NCBI GenBank assembly: GCA_003168335.1
Contig: PMSM01000011.1
Location: 144,590-208,589 of the forward strand
Direction: 5' to 3'
DNA length: 64,000 nucleotides
Source of the DNA: Blastocatellia bacterium
GTDB lineage: Bacteria; Acidobacteriota; Blastocatellia; Pyrinomonadales; Pyrinomonadaceae
The translations under genes and the position numbers were made by a program. Shown in pieces: positions 1-7,264 of the stretch; position 1 is the first letter of the stretch, and each line of letters begins with the position of its first letter. Under the pieces are notes generated by a model, which saw only the letters and a program-made list of their open reading frames with translations, did not search any database and was not told the origin of the DNA.

Positions 1-533
1 GAAATCCAGCGAGTGGGACCGTAGCCGAGAAAGAGCCATTCCCCGAGCAAGGTTGGCCATTTTGGAATGATGGCGCCGAAGAAAATATAGAGCGCCTCGC
101 CGCCAATCCATGCCTGAATCCCAAACCAGCCGCAGGCAACAATTGCTCGCATCAGCGCCGGAAGATTCGATCCGTAGGTGCCGTAGGCAGCGCGCGCAAA
201 AACCGGGAAGGGAATTCCATACTTTGTTCCCGGATGAGAGTTGAGCAGGATCGGAATGAGCACGATCATGTTGCCCAACAGAATTGTGATTAGCGCCTGC
301 CACCAGTTCATCCCGGCGCTGATCAGCCCTGACGAGAGCATGTAAGTCGGAATGCAGTGCGCCATGCTGATCCACAGCGCCGCATAGTTATAGGTAGTCC
401 AGTTGCGATCGGAAACCTTGACCGGCGCGAGGTCGGGATTAAAGAGCGGGCTACGGCTGATCTCTGCGAACGCGTCGTGCTTGAGCTCGACGCGGCCGTC
501 GGGGTACTGCGTGGTCTCTCCTGGGTTTGCCAT
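1..533 (-). CDS. NCS1-family nucleobase/hydantoin:cation symporter (N-terminal part, cut by window edge)
   Basis: Inner-membrane secondary transporter of the nucleobase:cation symporter-1 family (Mhp1, PucI, allantoin permease type). The visible 177 residues start MANPGETTQY and include the helix-1 stretch WTTYNYAALWISMAHCIPTY, an NSHPGTKYGIPFPVFARA segment, and CGWFGIQAWIGG at about residues 134-145. In that last segment Trp136 and Gln140 have the spacing of the Mhp1 substrate-stacking Trp117 and Gln121. The rest of the protein lies beyond base 1. The start ATG at 533 has only a weak ribosome-binding site. The dihydropyrimidinase, aminotransferase and aldehyde dehydrogenase further along the same strand fit uptake of a pyrimidine or hydantoin. 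The exact substrate is inferred. Confidence 0.85.
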   Translation of the reverse strand, partial: MANPGETTQYPDGRVELKHDAFAEISRSPLFNPDLAPVKVSDRNWTTYNYAALWISMAHCIPTYMLSSGLISAGMNWWQALITILLGNMIVLIPILLNSHPGTKYGIPFPVFARAAYGTYGSNLPALMRAIVACGWFGIQAWIGGEALYIFFGAIIPKWPTLLGEWLFLGYGPTRWI

Positions 534-557
534 CTCTTGTTCCGAAGGTTTGATTCA

Positions 558-1295
558 CTACTGCATAAGTCTGAACCTTACGGTTACTTGCGCAGTCACC
601 GAAATAGAGCCGGGCGCGATTGCGCTCTCGGACTCGCGATCCCGGCTGGCGGCGATGCCGGCCACGCTATTCTGTGTAAAATTGCTGTTGGAATAGTCCG
701 CAGGCGCCACTTCGGTAATCGAGTAAGCCGGGCCGATCGATTGTCCGATTTCACGGGCCAGCAGAGTGGCTTTCTCCTGCGCTGCTCGCATGGCCATCGC
801 GCGGGCCTGATCCTTATGCTTGCGATTCTGCGAATCCTGGAACGCAACGTTGCTCACGCGGGTAACGCCGGCCTTGAGCACGTCCGATAGCAAATTATCA
901 AACCGCGAGATGTCGTGGAGGATTACGGCAACCATCTTCGATACTTCGTAGCCGACAAATTCACGCTTGGCGGCGCGCCGAGCTTCATATTCCATGTCGT
1001 CGGTGTTGTACTTTGGCTGCACGCTTATGTAACTGGTCTGAACGTCTTCGGGCTTGACGCCGCTCTTACGCGCTATTGCAAGCACGTCTCTGACGCCTTC
1101 GTCCGTCTTGTTCTTGGCGGCCAGCATGTCCTTGTTCACCGATTCGATCGCGAGGGTGAATACCACTTCGTCGGGAGGAACGCGCACTTCTGCCTGGCCG
1201 GTTACGGTAACCAGCGGTGGTTCGATCGCACTTTGCGCAAACGCGTGTGCGGAGAATATTAACCCGGCAGCAACCAGCAGTAATAACTCTTTCAT
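558..1295 (-). CDS. Secreted SIMPL-domain (DUF541) protein
   Basis: Predicted periplasmic or outer-membrane-associated protein of the SIMPL/DUF541 (BP26/OMP28) family, whose biochemical role is poorly defined. A signal peptide (KELLLLVAAGLIFSAHAFAQ) is followed by the typical opening VTVTGQAEVRVPPDEVVFTL, a long helical middle, and a conserved end ISVTAQVTVRFRL. The start at 1295 is chosen because AAGGAG sits just upstream and the signal peptide begins there. A longer reading frame to 1373 runs through a dispersed repeat (1320-1352) and is rejected. It lies between the S10 peptidase and the NCS1 permease on the same strand. No operon evidence beyond orientation. Confidence 0.85.
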   Translation of the reverse strand: MKELLLLVAAGLIFSAHAFAQSAIEPPLVTVTGQAEVRVPPDEVVFTLAIESVNKDMLAAKNKTDEGVRDVLAIARKSGVKPEDVQTSYISVQPKYNTDDMEYEARRAAKREFVGYEVSKMVAVILHDISRFDNLLSDVLKAGVTRVSNVAFQDSQNRKHKDQARAMAMRAAQEKATLLAREIGQSIGPAYSITEVAPADYSNSNFTQNSVAGIAASRDRESESAIAPGSISVTAQVTVRFRLMQ

Positions 1296-1319
1296 ACAAC
1301 TCCTTAGTGTGAGCGGGCG

Positions 1320-1352
1320 AACCCGGTCGCTACCGCTCCCGGTACTGACCTC
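1320..1352. repeat. 33-nt repeat, inverted copy at 5125-5157
   Basis: These 33 bases are the exact reverse complement of 5125-5157; the core is CCGGGAGCGGTAGCGACCGG. A related palindrome lies at 24573-24645. It is one of several dispersed palindromic families in the window and lies just upstream of the SIMPL gene. Confidence 0.75.
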
Positions 1353-1369
1353 GTGGTGCCACAACCGGA

Positions 1370-2956
1370 TCACTTCCGTTGCGACTCATCGATGAACTTT
1401 CCGACATCGGCGCGCAGACGGCCCAATTGCTTCTCGTCGATGTACATCATGTGCCCGGCCTCGTAATAGCCGGTTGAGATATTTTTCAGCAGCGCCGGAT
1501 CGAGACTGATGTGATGCAGCGTGTACTGCACCGCAAAGTACGGCGTCGCCATATCGTAGTAACCCATGGCGACGTAGATCTTGAGATAGGGATTCTGCGC
1601 GAGCGCGGTGCGCAGGGCGACGCTCGTGTCCACATAGCCGTTATTGGTGTTCCAGTTCCATGGACTCGTGATGCCGCCGCCGAGAATGTAGTACTCGAGG
1701 TCGCTCTTGTAGCCAAGCTCGGCGCGAACATAGTTGTTAAAGGTCGAAGTGTACGGCGGACGAATCGCGGCCTCGCTGGCGTCGAAGTCGGGGCCCGCCG
1801 AGACGTAGCTTGAGTCATAACCTTTGAACCGAGCGTCGAGACGTCCAATCGATCGCTTTTCGTCACGCAGCAATTCTTTGCGGAAGAAGTTCAGCGACAC
1901 GCGCAGGTTGGCATTGTCGATGAACTGTGAAGAGAGTCCCGTGTAGCGGGACAATTTGGCAATTGTGTCCTGCCGCTCCTGCGACGTTAAGCGGTCGCCT
2001 TTCTCCAGTGCCAGGGTGTAATCCGCAGCGGCCCATTTTTCAGCTTCCGCGACCACATGTTGCACCGATTTCGACTGGAGATCGGGAGGCAGTTTCTTGT
2101 GATACCACGCCGTCGCCGCGTATGAGGGCAGGAACATCACGTAAGGCAAATCATTTCCGGCCGCGAAGTCCGTCGTCTCGAAATTCATGATCGTCGAAAT
2201 AAGCACAATGCCGTTGAAGGCGATGCCACGACCGATCAGGTACCCCGACAACGCCGAAGCGCGCGTCGTCCCATAGCTTTCGCCGGCCAGAAACAGCGGC
2301 GAGGTCCAGCGTTCGTAACGCGTCAGATACATCCTGATGAACTCGCCGACTGATTCAATATCGCCGGTCAGACCGAAGTACCTGGCCGCGAGGTCAGGCC
2401 TTGCCGCGCGACTGTAACCGGTGCCGACTGGATCGATGAAGACCAAATCGGTCTGATCAAGCCAGGTGTATTGATTGTCAACCAGAGCGTATGGCGGCGG
2501 CGGCATGGTGCCATCGGGATTCATGGGCACGCGCCTGGGTCCGATCGCGCCGAGATGCAGCCACACGGAAGCCGAACCCGGCCCGCCGTTGAAAGAAAAT
2601 GTAACCGGGCGGCGCCCGCGGGCGCCTGCGTCATCCAGCGTGTAGGCCATGAAAAATATGCGCGCTTCAGTTTCGCCCTCACGGTTCTTGAGCGGCATCA
2701 TGCCCACCGTGGCGGTGTACTTGAGAGTCTTTCCGCCAACACTGATCTCGTGATGAGTGACGACTGGTGGCGGCTCTTCGGCCGGCGGGCTGGGCCGTTC
2801 TTGCGGTCCTCGCTGTTGTCCTGAACCGGAAGGCGCAGCCGTCGTTTGTGGCGCAGGTGTTGGTTGTTGAGCGGGGGCTTGTTGTTGCCGGCGTCCCTGA
2901 CCTTCTTGTTGTCCGAAAGACAATAACGCAAAGCAAAGCAGAGTAGCTGCGAGCAT
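1370..2956 (-). CDS. Secreted serine carboxypeptidase-like protein (peptidase family S10)
   Basis: Alpha/beta-hydrolase of peptidase family S10, expected to remove C-terminal residues from peptides outside the cytoplasm. A hydrophobic N-terminus (MLAATLLCFALLSFG) precedes a Q/P-rich linker at about 20-65. The oxyanion segment NGGPGSAS lies near 123-130, the nucleophile is Ser227 in GESYG, and the rest of the triad is Asp near 468 (GYYDMATPY) and His near 502 (EAGHMMY). VFIDPVGTGYSRA is also typical. Length 528 aa suits bacterial S10 members. The stop is 75 bp before the SIMPL gene on the same strand. Substrate unknown. Confidence 0.9.
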   Translation of the reverse strand: MLAATLLCFALLSFGQQEGQGRRQQQAPAQQPTPAPQTTAAPSGSGQQRGPQERPSPPAEEPPPVVTHHEISVGGKTLKYTATVGMMPLKNREGETEARIFFMAYTLDDAGARGRRPVTFSFNGGPGSASVWLHLGAIGPRRVPMNPDGTMPPPPYALVDNQYTWLDQTDLVFIDPVGTGYSRAARPDLAARYFGLTGDIESVGEFIRMYLTRYERWTSPLFLAGESYGTTRASALSGYLIGRGIAFNGIVLISTIMNFETTDFAAGNDLPYVMFLPSYAATAWYHKKLPPDLQSKSVQHVVAEAEKWAAADYTLALEKGDRLTSQERQDTIAKLSRYTGLSSQFIDNANLRVSLNFFRKELLRDEKRSIGRLDARFKGYDSSYVSAGPDFDASEAAIRPPYTSTFNNYVRAELGYKSDLEYYILGGGITSPWNWNTNNGYVDTSVALRTALAQNPYLKIYVAMGYYDMATPYFAVQYTLHHISLDPALLKNISTGYYEAGHMMYIDEKQLGRLRADVGKFIDESQRK

Positions 2957-3057
2957 CGTTGGTTAACCTTTCCGCAAGGGTAGTATCGAAGGCAATTGCA
3001 AGGCGGTCATAGTAAGACAAACCGAAGTTAGGCTACAAGTGTTTTTGACACGCCTTC

Positions 3058-3522
3058 TTATTTCTGCACCGGAATGAATCTGGGCCGGCCACCCTTGATC
3101 CGGCGATACGTGCCCCTGGCCATCACGTTATGGCCGAACCCGCAGTCAACGTCAGTGCCTTCCTGGTTAACTTCCATCCGGTTCGTCAAAAACGTCATCG
3201 TGATCTTGCACTTGGTCGTATCTCCGGGAATGAACGTGGCGACGTTACCTTCGATAGTCGCTTCGCCCATGGCCTCGCCGAGGTTTGGGTAGCCTCCGCT
3301 CGTCATCCATTCGAGATTGAATTGCACCTTTAGCTTGTGTTGACCGAGGGCCAGGATGCGGATTTCACTGTCGCGATAGCGATAAAGGCCGTTGACCTGG
3401 TCGGCAGTGACTGCTCGGCGAGTTGGTTTCGGTCCGCTCGGATTTGTGACGACGGGATCCTGCGCGTTTGTCGGTAGATCAAGCGCAGCGAGGCAGAGCA
3501 GAACGAGGAAGACTTTCTTCAT
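3058..3522 (-). CDS. Small secreted protein, paralogue of 3634..4101
   Basis: Function not recognised. A signal peptide (MKKVFLVLLCLAALDLPTNAQ) precedes a domain of about 130 residues with VNGLYRYRDSEIRILALG, KLKVQFNLEW, GEATIEGNVATFIPGDTTKC, and a C-terminal ADCGFGHNV-like motif (VDCGFGHNVMARGTYR). The protein at 3634..4101 shares the same motifs in the same order, so the two are tandem duplicates. The fold looks all-beta. Start ATG 3522 has AGGAGA upstream; an in-frame ATG at 3558 is less likely. The two conserved Cys suggest a disulfide in the periplasm (inference). Confidence 0.8.
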   Translation of the reverse strand: MKKVFLVLLCLAALDLPTNAQDPVVTNPSGPKPTRRAVTADQVNGLYRYRDSEIRILALGQHKLKVQFNLEWMTSGGYPNLGEAMGEATIEGNVATFIPGDTTKCKITMTFLTNRMEVNQEGTDVDCGFGHNVMARGTYRRIKGGRPRFIPVQK

Positions 3523-3633
3523 CGGATTCTCCTGATCCGGCAGTTGGCAGTGTCTCAACTTCGCCGGTGTTTAGGATCCCCAACTCTGGTTGAACTCTAT
3601 CTTTAAAGGAAAGCCCGACTGAAGTCGGTACTC

Positions 3634-4101
3634 TTAACGCCCTTCAGGCGACTCGAATTTAGGTTTACCGGATCTGATCTTACGATACGTTCCGGTGGCA
3701 TTGACGTTATGACCGAAACCGCAATCCGCGTCGGACCCGTCCTGGGTGACTTTCATTTTGCCGGGAAGAAACACCAGCGTGATCTTGCACTGTTCAAAGT
3801 CGGGGGGCTTAAACGTCGCGACGTTGCCGTCGATTGTAGCTTCGCCCATGGCATAGCCCATGTTGGGCGTTTTCATCACCGTCATGTAGATGCCGTCGAA
3901 TTGCACCTTCAATTTATTGTGACCCAGGGCGAGAATGCGAAATTCGCTTTGGTAGTAGCGATACACGCCGTTCGCCTGGGCGGCCGTAACAATCTGATGT
4001 TTCTGCGGAGGTTTGGGCGGAGTAGGGGCCTGGGGGCCTTGCGCAACAGTTGAAAGGCCGCAGGTCACCACGAACACCATTAGAGCGACTGTTCTTTTCA
4101 T
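3634..4101 (-). CDS. Small secreted protein, paralogue of 3058..3522
   Basis: Second copy of the duplicated secreted family. It has a signal peptide (MKRTVALMVFVVTCGLSTVAQ), then ANGVYRYYQSEFRILALGHN, KLKVQFDGIYM, GEATIDGNVATFKPPDFEQC, and DADCGFGHNVNATGTYRKI near the C-terminus. The Cys pair is kept in both copies, and signal and linker regions diverge most. A GAGGTGA ribosome-binding site precedes ATG 4101; an alternative ATG at 4119 lacks one. Role unknown; the duplication suggests related extracytoplasmic functions. Confidence 0.8.
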   Translation of the reverse strand: MKRTVALMVFVVTCGLSTVAQGPQAPTPPKPPQKHQIVTAAQANGVYRYYQSEFRILALGHNKLKVQFDGIYMTVMKTPNMGYAMGEATIDGNVATFKPPDFEQCKITLVFLPGKMKVTQDGSDADCGFGHNVNATGTYRKIRSGKPKFESPEGR

Positions 4102-4192
4102 CAATTTCACCTCAAGCAATTATCGGCGACGCCAAAATACCTTAGAAGAATCCCGAAGAAAAGCTCTGGCTGCCTTAGTTTAGTTTCGTGTC

Positions 4193-4291
4193 TTTCCCGC
4201 TCGGACAAGAACGATCCACGAATCACACGAAATCGCGCTAACAAAAGTTCCTGTTCGTGTATTTTCGTGGATCGCTTTACCTGGCGAGTGG
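4193..4291. repeat. Dispersed imperfect palindrome, CGATCCACGAA family, copy 1
   Basis: Arms CGATCCACGAATCACACGAA (4212-4231) and its near complement TTCGTGTATTTTCGTGGATC (from 4254) flank a short loop; similarity to the copy at 13484-13583 extends outward on both sides (TTTCCCGC on the left, CTTTACC on the right). Rearranged copies or single arms occur at 5057-5078 and 35391-35450. It sits between converging minus-strand genes. Confidence 0.75.
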
Positions 4292-4319
4292 CAAATTTCC
4301 AAATAGGACACCACCCCCA

Positions 4320-5027
4320 TCAGAAGCAATCGGACTGTCCGTCGGTTCCGCACTGAAACATGTATGGAAAGCTCGCTCTGGTGAGTTTCTCGGTCGCGTC
4401 CCAGACCCGCGTCTGGTGGTACCGGTCTGCCGTCCATCCTATCCGTCGCTTGTTGCGCCAGGTGGATGCAAGTGCCGCGTCCTCTCCATCGCCCATCAAG
4501 TGACAAGACTCGTGCAGCAGTACCGCGGCGCGCTCTTTATCGTCAACCGGAACGCTGAAGAAGTCCGGGTAGAGCGTTACTACCTCGAACGGAAAGTTAG
4601 TGGCGGCGTAAGCGTCGCGATGACCAATGTACTTATTCCACCAGTTGTCCGTGCGGCGGAAAACTGTTAGATGCTTGAGGATGAAAGCTTCACGATTGAA
4701 GCCTTGCTGTTGCAACACTGCAATCGCATTCTGGACCTTCTCTCGTTGGTCGGGCTGAAGTCCATCAGAACTTATCAAGAGGGAAGCGTAACAAATCATC
4801 AAAGCAATCAAGGTAGCTCCGAGTATCCACCCCACCCGCTTGAGAAAACCTCTTTTCTTTGCGGTCGCACCTGCTACTGGCTCTGCCGGCCCGGATTCCA
4901 CTCGCTCCTCGCCAGCCATTGGAGTTCCGCACCGCCGGCACAGTTCGTCGGAGCCGGCGTTGACTAGTCCGCATTGAACGCATTTGCGTCGTGATTGGTG
5001 AGGTTGTTGAGTTGGGTCCGGAGTCAT
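4320..5027 (-). CDS. Membrane-anchored zinc-ribbon protein with an HExxH metalloprotease-like motif
   Basis: Putative membrane metallopeptidase-like protein, not matched to a named family. A zinc ribbon lies at residues 16-33 (Cys16, Cys19, Cys30, Cys33). A transmembrane helix follows at about 65-86 (VGWILGATLIALMICYASLL), then a soluble domain with HESCH (His172, Glu173, His176). DAALASTWRNKRRIGWT follows at about 183-199 and could supply further ligands. HExxH after hydrophobic AAVLL is what a zincin active site looks like, but no third ligand can be proved. Start ATG 5027. It could instead be a non-catalytic relative. Confidence 0.7.
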   Translation of the reverse strand: MTPDPTQQPHQSRRKCVQCGLVNAGSDELCRRCGTPMAGEERVESGPAEPVAGATAKKRGFLKRVGWILGATLIALMICYASLLISSDGLQPDQREKVQNAIAVLQQQGFNREAFILKHLTVFRRTDNWWNKYIGHRDAYAATNFPFEVVTLYPDFFSVPVDDKERAAVLLHESCHLMGDGEDAALASTWRNKRRIGWTADRYHQTRVWDATEKLTRASFPYMFQCGTDGQSDCF

Positions 5028-5056
5028 CGAGATGGCACGGCCGACCTCTTGTGCAC

Positions 5057-5270
5057 TTCGTGTGATTTTCGTGGATCGAGTTCTGACCGACGGAGCGCGA
5101 GCGACGAATCAAACAGATGGGGATGAGGTCAGTACCGGGAGCGGTAGCGACCGGGTTACGGTCTCGGCCATCTCGCCCGTCGCGTGGATCGAGACCCGGT
5201 CGCATCCGCCACCCCACGCGGGCTGCCCGCGCGGGGACCCCGGTCCGCTCCCGCTACCGACTCCATCATC
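5057..5270. repeat. Intergenic repeat cluster between the HExxH gene and hydA
   Basis: Contains one arm of the CGATCCACGAA family (TTCGTGTGATTTTCGTGGAT, from 5057), the 33-nt repeat shared with 1320-1352 (5125-5157), and its partial complement near 5240-5268, so that 5125-5268 can fold back. No gene seen. Confidence 0.6.
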
Positions 5271-5280
5271 GACATCGAAG

Positions 5281-6657
5281 CTAGATGGCCACGCACTCGC
5301 CGCGCTTCAGAAAGCGGCCGTTGCCTGCCTTACCTTTGAACTCACCTTTATCAATCACGACGTGGCCGCGCGACAGGACGGTATCCACTGCGCCTTTTAT
5401 TGTCCGGCCTTCGTAAGCACTATAGTCGACGTTCATGTGATGAGTTTTCACGCTGATCGTCTGTTCCTGATTAGCATCGAAGATCACGATGTCCGCGTCC
5501 GAACCAATCGCGATCGTACCTTTCTTCGGGAACAGCCCGAACATTTTTGCGGCGGCGGTTGACGTAAGCTCGACAAAACGATTAAGCGAGATGCGATTCT
5601 CAACTACGCCGGTATAGATCAGCGAGACGCGGTGCTCGACGCCCGGCGCGCCATTCGGAATCTTGGTAAAGTCGTCGCGGCCCAACTCTTTCTGCTCTTT
5701 CATGCAGAACGGACAATGGTCGGTCGAGATGACTTGGAGATCATCCATCTTCAAACCCTTCCACAGCTCCGCTTGATTGGCTTTCTCGCGCAGCGGCGGC
5801 GTCATTACATATTTCGCGCCGTCAAAGTCTTCACCGTAGTCATCGATTGAGAGGAAGAGATACTGCGGACAGGTTTCGGCGAAAGCAGGAATGCCACGGT
5901 CGCGCGCCTGGCGCACCTGATTGAGCGCGTCCGCGCATGAGAGATGGACGATGTAGACCGGCGCCTCAGCCATCTCAGCGATCGCGATGGCCCGATGCAC
6001 GCCTTCGGCTTCGGCCAGAGTCGGGCGCGTCAGCGCGTGATACTTAGGCGCCGTGTGACCTTTGGCCAGTGCGTGTTTGATGATCTCGTTAATGACGATG
6101 CCGTTTTCGGCGTGCATGCAAATCAAGCCGCCGCGCGAGCCTGCGGCCAACATCGCGCGAAAGATCGTCGCATCGTCGACCAGAAAGACGCCGGGATAAG
6201 CCATGAACATCTTGAAGCTGGTCACGCCTTCATCCATAACCGCGTACATCTCTTCGATCTGGCGGTCTTCGAGCTCGGTAGTGATCAGGTGAAAGCCGTA
6301 ATCGATCGCGCATTTGCCTTCGGCTTTCTTGTGCCAGTTATCGATGCCTTGCAATAGCGACTCGCCCTTGTACTGGACGGCAAAGTCGATGATCGTCGTC
6401 GTCCCGCCATGAGCGGCGGCGATTGTGCCGGTGCGAAAATCGTCGGCCGCCGTGGTACCGCCAAAAGGCAACTCCATGTGCGTGTGCGGATCGATGCCAC
6501 CGGGAATAACGAGTTTCCCGCCGGCGTCGATGGTTACGTCAGCTTCCATGTCGAGCCTGGCGCCAATGACAGAGATGACTTCGTCCTCGATCAGGATGTC
6601 GGCTTTGTAATCGTCAACAGCGGTGATGATGCGACCATTACGGATTAGAGTTTTCAT
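5281..6657 (-). CDS. hydA: Dihydropyrimidinase / D-hydantoinase
   Basis: Cyclic amidohydrolase opening 5,6-dihydropyrimidines or 5-substituted hydantoins, the second step of reductive pyrimidine catabolism, in the cytoplasm. All binuclear zinc ligands of the family are present: His58 and His60 (DPHTHME), the carboxylated Lys148 (SFKMFMAYPG), His181 (CMHAENG), His237 (VHLSC) and Asp312 (STDHCPF). About 458 aa from ATG 6657, the usual size; the upstream extension to 6768 runs through a repeat and is rejected. No strong ribosome-binding site. The NCS1 permease, aminotransferase and aldehyde dehydrogenase on the same strand could be pathway partners, but dihydropyrimidine dehydrogenase and beta-ureidopropionase are not in the window. 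Confidence 0.93.
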   Translation of the reverse strand: MKTLIRNGRIITAVDDYKADILIEDEVISVIGARLDMEADVTIDAGGKLVIPGGIDPHTHMELPFGGTTAADDFRTGTIAAAHGGTTTIIDFAVQYKGESLLQGIDNWHKKAEGKCAIDYGFHLITTELEDRQIEEMYAVMDEGVTSFKMFMAYPGVFLVDDATIFRAMLAAGSRGGLICMHAENGIVINEIIKHALAKGHTAPKYHALTRPTLAEAEGVHRAIAIAEMAEAPVYIVHLSCADALNQVRQARDRGIPAFAETCPQYLFLSIDDYGEDFDGAKYVMTPPLREKANQAELWKGLKMDDLQVISTDHCPFCMKEQKELGRDDFTKIPNGAPGVEHRVSLIYTGVVENRISLNRFVELTSTAAAKMFGLFPKKGTIAIGSDADIVIFDANQEQTISVKTHHMNVDYSAYEGRTIKGAVDTVLSRGHVVIDKGEFKGKAGNGRFLKRGECVAI

Positions 6658-6868
6658 AAGTTCAATACCGGAAAATTCAATCGCGGCTTTGCCGCCTGAT
6701 GTGCGGAAAGGCTGTTTTCGCTCCGTTAGGAGCGAGATGTTTATAGAACCGAGGCAGAAATAAATCAACCGAGCTCCGTCAGGAGCGAAATGTGAAAGAC
6801 CACGTCAAAGACGCGGCGAAATCAACTACTTACTCTGAAATTGCGATTTTTCGGCCAATTTCGTGCGA
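6658..6868. other. Intergenic stretch with GCTCCGT(T/C)AGGAGCG-type short palindromes
   Basis: No gene seen. It contains two related palindromes, GCTCCGTTAGGAGCGAGATG near 6720 and GCTCCGTCAGGAGCGAAATG near 6774. Related wording (CGAAATGTTAATAG, GCCGCTACGCGGCT) recurs at 45870-46010, so this is another dispersed repeat family. Confidence 0.55.
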
Positions 6869-7119
6869 GTTAGTCGGAACGGATGAGCCGTTCCGACTAA
6901 CGGATGATCCGTTCCCAAGCCCGGATCAGCAGTTCCGAGGAACACATCACAGGTGCCTTTCAACGGATCGCCTGCGCCAAAGCACGGAATGCTCGTACCC
7001 GGGCACATGTGGCACGTGCTTGGGAACGCGCCAGCATTAGTCGGCACGGCGCGTCCGGGCCAAAGCACAGCTCACCTGTTCCAAGGCACGGCTCGCCTGT
7101 GCCCAGGTCACGGTCGAAC
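6869..7119. repeat. Degenerate 21-bp tandem repeat (about 12 units)
   Basis: Units begin at 6869, 6890, 6911, 6932, 6953, 6974, 6995, 7016, 7037, 7058 (20 bp), 7078 and 7099. A rough unit is GTTCC-N4-CACGGATCGCCT. Every unit is diverged but the 21-bp phase holds over about 250 bp. Because 21 is a multiple of 3, both strands can be read as a seven-residue repeat (xxPxxGT on minus), but no start signal or conserved protein is evident. It lies between the S9 peptidase stop and hydA. Confidence 0.75.
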
Positions 7120-7264
7120 GTTGGAGCTATTACTTGGCGGAAGGAACCGCGCGTGGCTTCCTTGTGGTTGCTCCGAAATGTCGTTGGCGCACGTACTATA
7201 GATATCTCGTCCCTAACGGGACGAACGGGCCGAACAGGACGAAATCAAAACTCTCTAAAACTCT

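Noticed and set aside
1296-1373. N-terminal extension of the SIMPL gene
   Set aside because: It encodes the repeat-derived peptide EVSTGSGSDRV, also produced by the inverted copy at 5125, and the signal peptide plus AAGGAG begin at 1295.
6953-7201. Open frame across the 21-bp tandem repeat (also readable on minus)
   Set aside because: The apparent seven-residue protein repeat follows from the DNA period; no start signals or conserved partner domain.
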